Assembly: GCA_027031565.1 (NCBI GenBank)
Contig: JALVPX010000265.1
Coordinates: 8,224 to 22,923, forward strand
Direction: 5' to 3'
Length of the DNA stretch: 14,700 nucleotides
From: Deltaproteobacteria bacterium
GTDB lineage: Bacteria > Desulfobacterota > Dissulfuribacteria > Dissulfuribacterales > JALVPX01
Position 1 is the first letter of the stretch. The number at the start of each line of letters is the position of its first letter. The notes beneath the pieces were generated by a model. The model had not been told where the DNA came from, ran no database searches, and was given only the letters and a program-made list of their open reading frames with translations. Position numbers and translations under genes: made by a program. Shown here one piece after another: positions 6,672-14,700 of the stretch.

Positions 6672-8155
6672 ACAAACCTAGCCTATTATTTGACTTTTCA
6701 CATACAATTATTTATTCATTAATAATTTTTATTTTAAGTATTTATTCCACGCACGTTTTTGCCATTAAATTGGATCCAGAACAATTCGGCCAATTACAGC
6801 TAGCCAGGCGGATTGTTGTCTATATTTTCCCTATTTTTATCTTTGGTCTTAATACAGCATTAGTTCGTCAAGTCTCCTTTTATCAAAAACCAGGAGAAAA
6901 AAAAGCTTTATTGACCGCTGCTCTTTTAATCACAATTGCTGGAACTATAATTAGTTCCCTGTTCATATTGCTTTTTACCAGGCCGATAAATTCCTTAATA
7001 TTTCACGACCATAGGGGTAGTCAGGAAATTTTATTACTGATAATTAGTACAATTTTTTTTACCTATCAATATGCCACATTTAGGGCAACAGAACGCTTGT
7101 TTTGGGCAAATTTACTGTTGCTAGTTATTACAGGCCTAATCCCCTTATTGGTTGCTATTACAGCGCCTTCTCATATAACTGTTTTCGCTGTCCTTAAGAA
7201 ACTAGCAATATTTTCACTAAGTGTTACCCTGGGGATTATCTTTATTTTACAATTCAGATTTGAATTTTGGAGGTCATGTTCTGGATATTGTACACGTGAA
7301 CTAGCCTATTCGATAAAATTGCTAATTAAATATGGGCTTAGAAGAATGCCTATACCTATTTTGCTTGGTATTATATATTCTGGAGGTGCAATAGCTCTAA
7401 ACTACCACCATGCCTATAAGGAGTCCGGCTACTTTCTTGCCGCCTTATTTCTTTTAAGAATCATAGAACAAGCCGTTGGGCCAGTTGCAGTCGTAATGCT
7501 TCCACATTTATCTAAAGAGGCTGGACAAAAAGATTTCGATACTATTAAACAATATACTAAAAATGTCATAGAGTTCGTCTTTACAATCGGTTTATTTGTA
7601 GCAGTTCAAATATTTCTACTCGCCGATTATCTAAGCAATGCCATGTATAGTACATCTTATATAAATACAGCAAATGCTTTTAGAATCTTATCATTTGGAA
7701 TAGTATCTGTTTTGTTCTTTTCACTGTCTCAAACTATAATTGACGCTATCACCAATCGTGGGATAGTCCTTTTGGCGTCTGTATTGGGTACAGCTATCAG
7801 CCTACTCGGTTTTTTAATCCTAAAAATCAATTCCGCAAACATAGCAGCGTATCTACTGGTTATTAGCATAACTATAACCAGTCTTGTTTTATATATATAT
7901 CTTATCTTTTTCTTTAATATTAAGCCTCTGCCTCAGGGTTTTGGAAAGATTCTCTTTGCTAATCTAATTGCTGCCGTATTTTCATATCTCTTTATCAAGG
8001 TTTTAGTCCTTCTTGTTAAACTGCACATACTTTCTCTCCTTATAAATTTAACTTTTATTGGTATCATATATCTTTACTTATGTTGGATATTTAATCTTAA
8101 TTTCGCTAAAGAATTATTTCAGATTCTCTATCCAAAAAAATGGAAAATCCAATAG
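6668..8155 (+). CDS. wzx: Wzx-type oligosaccharide flippase
   Basis: This 495-residue inner-membrane protein has about 14 hydrophobic segments and short loops, the topology of the MOP/PST flippases that move undecaprenyl-linked repeat units across the membrane. The first segment is followed by KLDPEQFGQLQLARR (~34-48), resembling the 'LGxexFGxxxlaxs' element near the N-terminus of Wzx proteins. Charged residues inside the membrane part (for instance LLRIIEQAVGPVAVVMLPHL, about 262-281) are also typical. The ATG overlaps the polymerase stop (ATGA), so the two are probably coupled. The gene is very AT-rich. Wzx sequences are weakly conserved, so substrate cannot be read from it. Confusion with a polysaccharide-exporting MATE-like protein would not change the role. 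Confidence 0.87.
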   Translation: MNKPSLLFDFSHTIIYSLIIFILSIYSTHVFAIKLDPEQFGQLQLARRIVVYIFPIFIFGLNTALVRQVSFYQKPGEKKALLTAALLITIAGTIISSLFILLFTRPINSLIFHDHRGSQEILLLIISTIFFTYQYATFRATERLFWANLLLLVITGLIPLLVAITAPSHITVFAVLKKLAIFSLSVTLGIIFILQFRFEFWRSCSGYCTRELAYSIKLLIKYGLRRMPIPILLGIIYSGGAIALNYHHAYKESGYFLAALFLLRIIEQAVGPVAVVMLPHLSKEAGQKDFDTIKQYTKNVIEFVFTIGLFVAVQIFLLADYLSNAMYSTSYINTANAFRILSFGIVSVLFFSLSQTIIDAITNRGIVLLASVLGTAISLLGFLILKINSANIAAYLLVISITITSLVLYIYLIFFFNIKPLPQGFGKILFANLIAAVFSYLFIKVLVLLVKLHILSLLINLTFIGIIYLYLCWIFNLNFAKELFQILYPKKWKIQ

Positions 8156-9306
8156 TATCTGACAGAAAAACTTTGTTATATGTAATTCCTGTGCCGAACT
8201 TTTTTTCACAATTTAAGGGTGTTGGTGGACACATTGCACACACTTATGGCGTGTTGCGCGGTTTTACATCCATAGGATATGATATTATTTCAGTAATGGA
8301 AGAGAGTCCGCCTTTCGAAATGCCTCATAAGGTAAAAAACATGTTGCTACCTATGCAGCGTGATACCTTTGTATCCAGACAACTTTGGAACAGGGACATC
8401 ATTTTTTTGATCAATAATCTTTTAAAGGTCAATCAGCCTCAGCCTAGGTTTTGCTATATAAGATATAGTGGCAAATTCCTGCCTTGGTATCCTATTTTAA
8501 AAAAAAGATTAAAAAAAACACCAATGGTTCTAGAGGTAAATAGTTTTGTTAGTCAGAGGTATCGCTTTTTATCCCTTTTTGATCGATTAGCACTATCATG
8601 CAGTGACATTATTCTAAGTGTGTCAGAAAAAAATAAAAGGGATATTTTACAGCGTGTCAATAAAACTCTTCACAAAAAGATATTGGTGTTACCAAATGGT
8701 GTTGATATAAACCGGGTAAATTGTAGTCCTACACGGCCGGGACAACACAACAAACATGAAATAAAACTAGGTTATGTCGGTATATTTAAACCGCATTATG
8801 GATTAGAATTTCTGTTAGATGGTTTCAAAATCTTGTCACAAAAATATGATAATGTGTCTCTACATTTATATGGGGCTGGAATTTTCGAAAAGCAGCTGAA
8901 ACAACTCGCAAAGGGGAACAAAAAAATTTACTTTCATGGGTCAGTACCTTTTGAGAAAATTAAAAAAGCATACAGCAATCTTGATATTTTAATAGGGACT
9001 GCGACACCAAAGACCTTTCAGAATTCACCTATAAAGTTATATGAATATATGGCTACTGGCAAACCAGTGATCCATGCCAGAACGCCACAAGTGGAAAAAA
9101 TAGCAAAAAAACAAAATTCGGTTTTATTATATGATTGGAATAATCCGCATCAATTGGTTAAACAGATTAAACGCTTAATACAAAACCCCGATGTAGCCTT
9201 GAGCCTATCACAAAGGGCATTAGACGAGGTGAAATCTAATCATACGTGGGAGCAACGTATGAAAAGGCTCGATAATTTTTTGAGGAAACTCACAAAATGC
9301 GATTGA
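8140..9306 (+). CDS. GT4-family glycosyltransferase
   Basis: This 388-residue protein has a GT-B fold and probably adds one sugar from a nucleotide donor to the lipid-linked intermediate at the cytosolic face. The N-terminal acceptor domain contains GVGGHIAHTYGVLRGF (27-42), the glycine-rich loop. The linker carries VLPNGVDI (183-190), and the C-terminal donor domain begins at LGYVGIFKPHYGLEFLLDGF (210-229). The donor-binding region is SPIKLYEYMATGKPVI (296-311), holding the second glutamate of the EX7E pair; the first position appears not to be Glu, as in many GT4 members. The start lies 16 bases inside the wzx gene. Two runs of eight A (8499-8506 and 8511-8518) lie in the codons for KKRLKKTP. 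Donor and linkage are unknown. Confidence 0.9.
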   Translation: MENPIVSDRKTLLYVIPVPNFFSQFKGVGGHIAHTYGVLRGFTSIGYDIISVMEESPPFEMPHKVKNMLLPMQRDTFVSRQLWNRDIIFLINNLLKVNQPQPRFCYIRYSGKFLPWYPILKKRLKKTPMVLEVNSFVSQRYRFLSLFDRLALSCSDIILSVSEKNKRDILQRVNKTLHKKILVLPNGVDINRVNCSPTRPGQHNKHEIKLGYVGIFKPHYGLEFLLDGFKILSQKYDNVSLHLYGAGIFEKQLKQLAKGNKKIYFHGSVPFEKIKKAYSNLDILIGTATPKTFQNSPIKLYEYMATGKPVIHARTPQVEKIAKKQNSVLLYDWNNPHQLVKQIKRLIQNPDVALSLSQRALDEVKSNHTWEQRMKRLDNFLRKLTKCD

Positions 9307-9316
9307 ACGCCTTTTT

Positions 9317-10315
9317 ATGAAAGGAAGAATCCACTTTATTAGTGATCATCTCATGTATGCTTCACGTAAAAAAAACGTGCTGCGAAGCACGGATGGAGGA
9401 CGTACATGGCATCATTTTTTTTCATTCCGGCTGTCTCCCTTGGCATGGCTTAAAACCCAAAACGAATTACTGAGAAGACTATTCAGAATGCATATTCATC
9501 ATATTGTACCCGCCTCTGATTCTTTCGTAACAATCGTTGCTTTTGGGGGGATTTATGTCTGGGATATTCAGAAACGTTGCCTTATACGATCAGATCATCA
9601 TTTGTCTGGATCTCGTCCACTTATCCTCTGCAATACCGAAGATGGTATTTACTTTGGAGAATACAAGAACAATAAAGATCGCGGACCCGTTCGCATTTTT
9701 CATAGTCAGGATCATGGAATAACTTGGAAACCAGTTCATGTATTCAATAATGTCCGTCACATACACGGAATATTTAAAGATCCCTATTCTGATGGCCTTT
9801 GGATCACTACCGGGGATTTGGATTACGAATCAGCAATATGGGTTGCTGATAATAAATTCAACGATGTGAAAAAGGTGTTGCAAGGTACACAGCAGGTACG
9901 AGCTGTAAGTCTGTTGTTCACTGAACAGTATATATACTTTGGTTCTGATTCTCCATCGGAAAAAAATTTCTTATACCGCTTTGATCGCTCTAACAAGGCA
10001 TTATACAAATTGCAACATGTTGAAGGGCCGGTATTCTGGGGATGTAAGGTTGAAAATGATCTATTTTTTTCCACTGTTGTTGAGCCAAGTGCCATAAACA
10101 AAACTAAATATGCGACTATTTGGCATTCTAAGGATGGATCCTCTTGGCAAAATATCACTTCGTTAAAAAAAGATATACTGCCATCCAAACTTTTTCAATA
10201 TGGTCAAATATTCTTTCCCTATGGAATCAACAACACAGGATTACTTTGGTTCACACCTTTTGCAACAAGGAATCACTTGACTATTAACCAAATATCACTT
10301 CAGAATTTGGCATGA
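9317..10315 (+). CDS. Asp-box (BNR) repeat protein, probable beta-propeller, function unknown
   Basis: This 332-residue protein contains three Asp-box motifs of the S-x-D-x-G-x-T-W type: STDGGRTW (24-31), SQDHGITW (130-137) and SKDGSSW (271-277). Their spacing, with intervening strands rich in W/Y/F, fits a beta-propeller like sialidases, photosynthesis-stability-factor and similar proteins. No FRIP motif or obvious arginine triad of a sialidase is visible, so enzymatic activity should not be assumed. No signal peptide or membrane segment is visible at the N-terminus (MKGRIHFISDHLMYA), so it would be cytosolic unless it uses another route. It starts 10 bases after the GT4 gene, and its stop overlaps the methyltransferase start (ATGA). 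A role in modifying, sensing or guiding assembly of the polysaccharide is inferred from position only. Confidence 0.78.
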   Translation: MKGRIHFISDHLMYASRKKNVLRSTDGGRTWHHFFSFRLSPLAWLKTQNELLRRLFRMHIHHIVPASDSFVTIVAFGGIYVWDIQKRCLIRSDHHLSGSRPLILCNTEDGIYFGEYKNNKDRGPVRIFHSQDHGITWKPVHVFNNVRHIHGIFKDPYSDGLWITTGDLDYESAIWVADNKFNDVKKVLQGTQQVRAVSLLFTEQYIYFGSDSPSEKNFLYRFDRSNKALYKLQHVEGPVFWGCKVENDLFFSTVVEPSAINKTKYATIWHSKDGSSWQNITSLKKDILPSKLFQYGQIFFPYGINNTGLLWFTPFATRNHLTINQISLQNLA

Positions 10316-11160
10316 AATCAAATACCAACAAAAAGAAAATGGAAACTCTTATTTATCTACCTGATATCAATACGAAGCGTCATTCAGAACATCTAATATG
10401 GAAATGGTATCAAAATATAGAAATTGAATTAAAAACCGTACTGGATGGTCAACGTTTAAATAATTATTTAGAGTCCTATTATCGGGAAGCTGGATTATTA
10501 ACGGCATGGAGAAGACCTTTTTTCAAACATCATTTTGCGAGAACTTTTGCAGATGCTGCCAATCACATTTTGGCAGCACATAGTAAACCTTTAATATTGG
10601 ATTTGGGATGCGGCTCTGGCACTCAATCTTTGTGGTTTGCGATAATGGGGGCAGAAGTAATTGCTGTAGATATGGATGATAAGGCTCTGCAGCTCTTTGA
10701 AATTCGAAAAATATTTTATGAAAAGCTCTTGGGCCGTAAATTGTCAATAGAAATACACGAAAGCGATATTTTTAAATTTAATTTTTACGCAGCACAGTTT
10801 TTTAACGGGATTTATTCTATGTTTGCATTTAACATGATGCAGCCTTCCAAACTCTTATTAACGATTCTTTCTGACCATAGTGAGCCCGGATGCCGCTTGG
10901 CCATTTTAGACGGTAATAATCGTTCCTGGCTCCCAAGATTGATACCGTCGCGTAAAAGAGAGCACTGTTTGTCACCGACAGAATTAAAAAACGAACTAGC
11001 AAAACGGTCCTTTAATGTGGTAGCTCAGACACCTGGTTTCTGTATCCCGCCAATAATTTGGACGTTTTTCCCCACCCCCTTTTTAAGAAAAATAGATACG
11101 CTATTAGGGAGAAGTCCTCTATTTACAATATCATATCAAACCCTGGCCATCAAAGAATAA
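10312..11160 (+). CDS. class I SAM-dependent methyltransferase
   Basis: This 282-residue protein has a clear SAM-binding motif I, LILDLGCGSGTQ (94-105), followed by the strand-2 acidic residue D120 in VIAVDMDDKAL. The Rossmann core runs to about residue 210. About 85 residues precede the core (HLIWKWYQNIEIELK and YYREAGLLTAWRRPF), probably the substrate-contacting part. The C-terminal end is rich in Pro and aromatic residues (PPIIWTFFPTPFLRK). Its place between genes of a polysaccharide locus suggests O-methylation of a sugar or of the lipid-linked chain, but no residue identifies the acceptor. The start overlaps the previous stop by 4 bases and the stop is 6 bases before the heparinase-family gene, so it is part of the same transcript. 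A later start at ATG 10339 is possible. Confidence 0.88.
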   Translation: MKSNTNKKKMETLIYLPDINTKRHSEHLIWKWYQNIEIELKTVLDGQRLNNYLESYYREAGLLTAWRRPFFKHHFARTFADAANHILAAHSKPLILDLGCGSGTQSLWFAIMGAEVIAVDMDDKALQLFEIRKIFYEKLLGRKLSIEIHESDIFKFNFYAAQFFNGIYSMFAFNMMQPSKLLLTILSDHSEPGCRLAILDGNNRSWLPRLIPSRKREHCLSPTELKNELAKRSFNVVAQTPGFCIPPIIWTFFPTPFLRKIDTLLGRSPLFTISYQTLAIKE

Positions 11161-11166
11161 CTTCCC

Positions 11167-13083
11167 ATGCAAACGAAGAAATTGGGCGTACTGGGACTGA
11201 AACTAGAAACATTATCCAAACTCGGATGGAAAAACATCATAAGGGTAATATTTTACCGCCTGGGTAAAAAAAGCGGTTTTTACGAAAAGACATTGCCTAT
11301 AGGAGAGCCTTACGCTTTATCGTTAACCCCTTCTTGTTTTTCAGCAACCATTAGGGGCACATCACTCAGCGGACCTGAGCAGACCGTTCTTCTCAAAAAT
11401 GCTGATCGTTTGAGAAAGGGCAGCATGTGCTACTTTTCACATTTCTGGTTTGATGTTGGTTCACCTCCTTCATGGTTCAACAATCCCTTTAAAAAGAGCG
11501 TTTGTAAAGATAATAAAATCCATTGGTCTAAACTTCCTGATTTTTCCAAAGAACTTGGGGACATCAAAACCATTTGGGAATTGTCCAGATTTGCGTGGGC
11601 ATTGGACTTGGCAAAAGCTTACAGGCTGACTTCAGAAAAAAGTTACTTGGACACCTTGAACGCATGGCTTGCCGACTGGACAAAGCATAACCCTGTAAAT
11701 GCCGGCCCAAATTGGAAATGTGGCCAGGAGGCAGGTATAAGGATGATCAATCTTTTACTGGCAGCTAGAGTTCTTGGACAAGCCCCAGAGAAACTGAACA
11801 AAGGCATTATACGATTCATTTGGGAGCATTGCCAACGTATTGAACCGACCCTTTTTTATGCAATTGCCCAAAACAATAATCATGGTATGTGCGAAGCCGC
11901 AGCCCTGTTTATAGGCGGTGCCTGTCTGACTCAACAACAAATCGACCCCTCAAAGAAAAAAAAGGCTATAAGATGGAAAAGGCTTGGGCGAAAATGGTTA
12001 GAGGACAGAGTTCGAAAATTGATTGAAAATGATGGAAGTTTCTCACAATATTCTGTTAACTATCACAGAATGATGTTGAATATTTTAAGTTATACAGAGA
12101 TATGGCGTAAAATATTAAATGAAAGGCCTTTTAGTAAACAATTTTACCATAAGGCTGCTCAAGCAACGAAATGGCTCTTCATTTTTACTAATAGCAATAG
12201 TGGCCAAGCACCAAACATAGGTTCCAATGACGGAACCTTGTTGTTTAACCTATCCAATGATTCATATCTTGATTTCAGACCAAGTGTAAATCTGGCTGGA
12301 TGTCTATTTTTGAACTACATGCCTTTTTCTGAAACCAGTATCAAACAAATATCTGAATGGATCGACGTAGATTTGTCACTGCCCCGAAAGCCCCATTCTA
12401 TACTCAAAAAAGACCCTATTCTCTTTAAAGATGGCGGCTATTGTTTCCTGAACAAGGATAATATAGAACTTTTCATCCGTTTTCCTTCATTTAAATTTAG
12501 GCCTCATCATTGTGACATGCTCCACATGGACTTGTGGGTCAACGGACAGAATATCATTTGCGATTCTGGAACGTACAGTTACAATTGTGACGAAGCGTAT
12601 CTTACCTATTTCCCAAGCACTCTGGCGCACTCCACCATACAACTGGACGGCAGAGATCAAATGAAGCGGGCAGGCAGATTTTTATTTGCTGGCTGGCCTG
12701 AAAGCTATCCGGTAGAAAATATATCAAGGCACAATGAAACCTACACATGGCAAGTTGGTTACCGAGATTTTGGAGGAGCAGAACATATAAGAAAGATAAT
12801 CTTAAAATCAAATAAGGTGATTGTTGTTGACAAGGTAAGAGATTTTCAGTACAGGGCCATTTTAAGGTGGCATTTGGCACCTTTCGACTGGATATTAGAA
12901 GGCAGCAAATGTTCCTCCTTTGCTGCCACCATAAATATAGAATCGACTGTACCCATTAAACAAATCCTCCTGACCAGCGGGTACAGATCTTTATATTATT
13001 TGAAAAAAGAAAAGATACCCGTATTGGAAACAGTGGTTGACAAACCAGGGAAAATCATCACCCAAATAATTTTAAAGACTTAA
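11167..13083 (+). CDS. heparinase II/III family protein (putative polysaccharide lyase)
   Basis: This 638-residue protein has the two-domain layout of heparinase II/III and related alginate/heparin lyases: an alpha/alpha-toroid (~120-390) and a C-terminal beta-sandwich (~410-638). In the toroid, WKCGQEAGIRMINLL (183-197) and QNNNHGMCEAAALF (235-248) are family motifs; the second supplies the catalytic Asn-His. QYSVNYHRMML (294-304) supplies the catalytic Tyr299. The sandwich begins with FRPHHCDMLHMDLWVNGQ (444-461), with His/Asp residues for metal and substrate binding, then DSGTYSYN. Such lyases cleave uronic-acid polymers by beta-elimination. No signal peptide is evident: the first 40 residues (LETLSKLGWKNIIRVIFYRL) are amphipathic, not a Sec leader. 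A cytosolic or membrane-associated place is therefore likely, which is odd for a lyase. Neighbouring biosynthesis genes suggest it acts on the locus's own product. Confidence 0.88.
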   Translation: MQTKKLGVLGLKLETLSKLGWKNIIRVIFYRLGKKSGFYEKTLPIGEPYALSLTPSCFSATIRGTSLSGPEQTVLLKNADRLRKGSMCYFSHFWFDVGSPPSWFNNPFKKSVCKDNKIHWSKLPDFSKELGDIKTIWELSRFAWALDLAKAYRLTSEKSYLDTLNAWLADWTKHNPVNAGPNWKCGQEAGIRMINLLLAARVLGQAPEKLNKGIIRFIWEHCQRIEPTLFYAIAQNNNHGMCEAAALFIGGACLTQQQIDPSKKKKAIRWKRLGRKWLEDRVRKLIENDGSFSQYSVNYHRMMLNILSYTEIWRKILNERPFSKQFYHKAAQATKWLFIFTNSNSGQAPNIGSNDGTLLFNLSNDSYLDFRPSVNLAGCLFLNYMPFSETSIKQISEWIDVDLSLPRKPHSILKKDPILFKDGGYCFLNKDNIELFIRFPSFKFRPHHCDMLHMDLWVNGQNIICDSGTYSYNCDEAYLTYFPSTLAHSTIQLDGRDQMKRAGRFLFAGWPESYPVENISRHNETYTWQVGYRDFGGAEHIRKIILKSNKVIVVDKVRDFQYRAILRWHLAPFDWILEGSKCSSFAATINIESTVPIKQILLTSGYRSLYYLKKEKIPVLETVVDKPGKIITQIILKT

Positions 13084-13105
13084 ATAACAGTTTTACTATT
13101 AGTTT

Positions 13106-14332
13106 ATGAAAATTCTCTATTTTCATCAACATTTTTCCACTCCATTGGGTTCCACTGCTATACGATCATACCAAATGGCGCAAAAACTGATTGCCCGAGG
13201 TCATGAAGTTACCATGATTTGCGGATCTTATGCCGGAGGTGATACCGGTTTGAAAGGTCCCTTCAAGAACAATAAACGTATAGGCGTTGTTGACGGAATC
13301 AAGGTAATCGAGCTGAAACTTCACTATTCTAATGACGACGGTTTTATAAGGCGTACTCTTGTTTTTTTGGCCTTTGCTGCCCAAAGCATCTTCTTGGCCC
13401 TTAGGAATGATTACGATCTTTTGTTCGCTACTTCTACGCCTCTCACAGCAGGAATTCCGGGAATATTTTCCACATGGATGCGGCACAAGCCTTTCGTTTT
13501 CGAGGTGCGTGATCTATGGCCTGAACTACCAAAAGAAATGGGCGTAATTAAAAATCCTGTAATCTTAGGGTTGATGAATGTATTGGAATGGACCACATAC
13601 AAAAGTGCCGCAGCATTAATTGCGCTCGCCCCTGGTATAGCAGATGGTATCTGCAAACGAGGCATCAGCAGAGGAAAAGTAACTATCATCCCGAATGGGT
13701 GCGACCTGAAAATCTTTGGCAACAAGGATATCGAACCCTGGCGGCCCAAAGGGGTGTCAAAAGATGATTTCATTGCTGTTTTCACAGGCACTCACGGGAT
13801 AGCCAATGGGCTTGACGCCGTGTTGGATGCCGCCGCTGAACTCAAAAAGCGCGGCAACAACCACATCAAAATCATTCTCATCGGGCAAGGCAAATTAAAA
13901 TCAGCTTTGGTAAAACGGGCTCAAAAAGAAAATCTAACAAATGTAATTTTTTTAAACCCTGTGGACAAAGGCAAGTTGGCTGGTTTGCTGGCCGCATCAG
14001 ACCTTGGAATGCAAATCTTGGCAAATGTTCCAGCATTTTACTATGGCACATCACCCAATAAATTTTTTGATTATATTGCAGCCGGCCTGCCCGTTTTGAA
14101 CAACTATCCTGGCTGGATAGCCAATTTAATTGAAGAGCACAAATGCGGGTTTGTTGTGGAGCCCGACAATCCTGCCGCTTTTGCCGATGCGCTGGAAGGT
14201 GCTGCCAGAAATAAAGACCAATTAAAAAAAATGGGCGATGCTGCCCGAAAATTGGCCGAGGATAAATTTGACAGAGATATGCTTTCGGATCAGTTTGTAG
14301 ATTGGTTGGAAAACCACTCGCGCGTATGTTGA
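13106..14332 (+). CDS. GT4-family glycosyltransferase, WbuB-like
   Basis: This 408-residue GT-B glycosyltransferase opens with ILYFHQHFSTPLGSTAIRSY (3-22), a start characteristic of the WbuB-type (N-acetyl-L-fucosamine transferase-like) group. RDLWPELP (135-142) closes the N-terminal domain, and IIPNGCD (194-200) lies in the linker. The donor domain runs from FTGTHGIANGLDAVLDA, with LIGQGKLK (258-265). GTSPNKFFDYIAAGLPVLN (314-332) is the nucleotide-sugar site, where Asp322 replaces the usual second Glu. It is separated from the heparinase gene by 22 bases with no visible terminator, and its stop overlaps the next gene. In many bacteria a WbuB-like gene directly precedes the initiating sugar transferase, as here, so it probably adds the second sugar to the primed lipid. 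Base composition is noticeably richer in G+C than wzy-wzx. Donor sugar is inferred only. Confidence 0.9.
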   Translation: MKILYFHQHFSTPLGSTAIRSYQMAQKLIARGHEVTMICGSYAGGDTGLKGPFKNNKRIGVVDGIKVIELKLHYSNDDGFIRRTLVFLAFAAQSIFLALRNDYDLLFATSTPLTAGIPGIFSTWMRHKPFVFEVRDLWPELPKEMGVIKNPVILGLMNVLEWTTYKSAAALIALAPGIADGICKRGISRGKVTIIPNGCDLKIFGNKDIEPWRPKGVSKDDFIAVFTGTHGIANGLDAVLDAAAELKKRGNNHIKIILIGQGKLKSALVKRAQKENLTNVIFLNPVDKGKLAGLLAASDLGMQILANVPAFYYGTSPNKFFDYIAAGLPVLNNYPGWIANLIEEHKCGFVVEPDNPAAFADALEGAARNKDQLKKMGDAARKLAEDKFDRDMLSDQFVDWLENHSRVC

Positions 14333-14700
14333 AAAGATGTCTCGATATAATCATTTCCTCGCTTGGCATAGTGTTGCTAGCACCCTTGCTGGTTATAATA
14401 GCTCTTGTGATACGACTATCTATGGGGGAACCTGTTTTTTTCCGTCAGGCCAGGCCCGGACAATATGGTAAGCCCTTTAATTTGATCAAGTTTAGAACCA
14501 TGATGAATCAGGGTGGGGACTCGGCAACCCCGCTGCCAGATTCACAGCGCATAACCAAATTAGGCAGATTTTTGCGTTCCACAAGCTTGGATGAATTGCC
14601 TGAATTGTGGAACGTGCTCAAGGGGGATATGAGCCTTGTGGGGCCTAGACCTCTGCTCATGGAATACTTGGAGAAATACACACCTGAACAGGCTAGGCGC
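14326..14700 (+). CDS. initiating sugar (phosphoglycosyl) transferase, PglC/WcaJ type; 3' end outside window
   Basis: This is an inner-membrane monotopic phosphoglycosyl transferase that moves a sugar-phosphate onto undecaprenyl phosphate and so starts repeat-unit synthesis. The 125 visible codons begin with MLKRCLDIIISSLGIVLLAP, the single re-entrant membrane helix of the short PglC form. FRQARPGQYGKPFNLIKFRT (38-57) follows, with the conserved KFRTM. RSTSLDELPELWNVLKGDMS holds the catalytic Asp-Glu dyad, and SLVGPRPLLMEYL is the next family motif. The absence of extra N-terminal membrane helices separates it from full-length WcaJ/WbaP enzymes. The ATG at 14326 lies inside the last codons of the preceding glycosyltransferase, whose TGA is at 14330. 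The frame is open at the right edge; the family usually needs about 70-80 more residues. Confidence 0.93.
   Translation, partial: MLKRCLDIIISSLGIVLLAPLLVIIALVIRLSMGEPVFFRQARPGQYGKPFNLIKFRTMMNQGGDSATPLPDSQRITKLGRFLRSTSLDELPELWNVLKGDMSLVGPRPLLMEYLEKYTPEQARR

Noticed and set aside
9317..10315. Calling the Asp-box protein a sialidase
   Set aside because: Asp-boxes are structural and occur in many propellers; the FRIP motif and arginine triad are not visible.
13084..13105. Terminator or promoter between the heparinase-family gene and the second GT4
   Set aside because: The 22 bases hold no hairpin and no convincing -35/-10 pair; the gap is short for an independent transcription unit.
1..14700. 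CRISPR arrays, tRNA/rRNA genes, insertion sequences
   Set aside because: No regular direct repeats, no cloverleaf-like sequence and no transposase motifs were seen; nearly every base is within a coding gene.

Overview
The window is a gene-dense stretch with every gene on the + strand and almost no intergenic DNA. It reads as two blocks. Positions 1-3282 hold the end of a diaminopimelate/lysine operon with balanced base composition: the 3' part of dapA, then dapB, a fumarylacetoacetate-hydrolase-family gene, and an LL-diaminopimelate aminotransferase (dapL). From about 3283 the DNA becomes clearly AT-richer and encodes a Wzx/Wzy-type exopolysaccharide or O-antigen locus that runs off the right edge. 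The aminotransferase (DapL) route to meso-diaminopimelate together with a Wzx/Wzy locus suggests a Gram-negative bacterium. Desulfobacterota would fit, but that is an inference and I cannot name a genus.

Polysaccharide block, left to right: a secreted family 2 glycoside hydrolase with circularly permuted domain order (3314-5176); a Wzy-like repeat-unit polymerase (to 6671); a Wzx-like flippase (6668-8155); a GT4 glycosyltransferase (8140-9306); an Asp-box (BNR) repeat protein (9317-10315); a SAM-dependent methyltransferase (10312-11160); a heparinase II/III-family protein (11167-13083); a second GT4 glycosyltransferase of WbuB type (13106-14332); and the start of a PglC/WcaJ-type initiating sugar transferase (14326 to the edge). 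Several neighbours overlap by 4-16 bases, as in a co-translated operon.

Likely division of labour: the sugar transferase loads the first sugar-phosphate onto undecaprenyl phosphate, the two GT4 enzymes extend it, the methyltransferase may decorate it, Wzx flips the lipid-linked unit and Wzy polymerises it outside. The GH2 hydrolase, exported by its signal peptide, and the heparinase-family protein could trim or release the polymer. The lyase-like protein suggests a uronic acid in the polymer, but this is not proven.

The most striking object is the GH2 gene. Its first ~140 mature residues correspond to the C-terminal part of an ordinary GH2 barrel, including the nucleophile Glu (E77). The usual N-terminal sugar-binding domain, the Ig-like domain and the first part of the barrel, with the acid/base Glu (E582), follow it. 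The protein ends almost exactly where its N-terminus would continue in a normal enzyme. I saw no RNA gene, CRISPR array, insertion sequence or convincing terminator.
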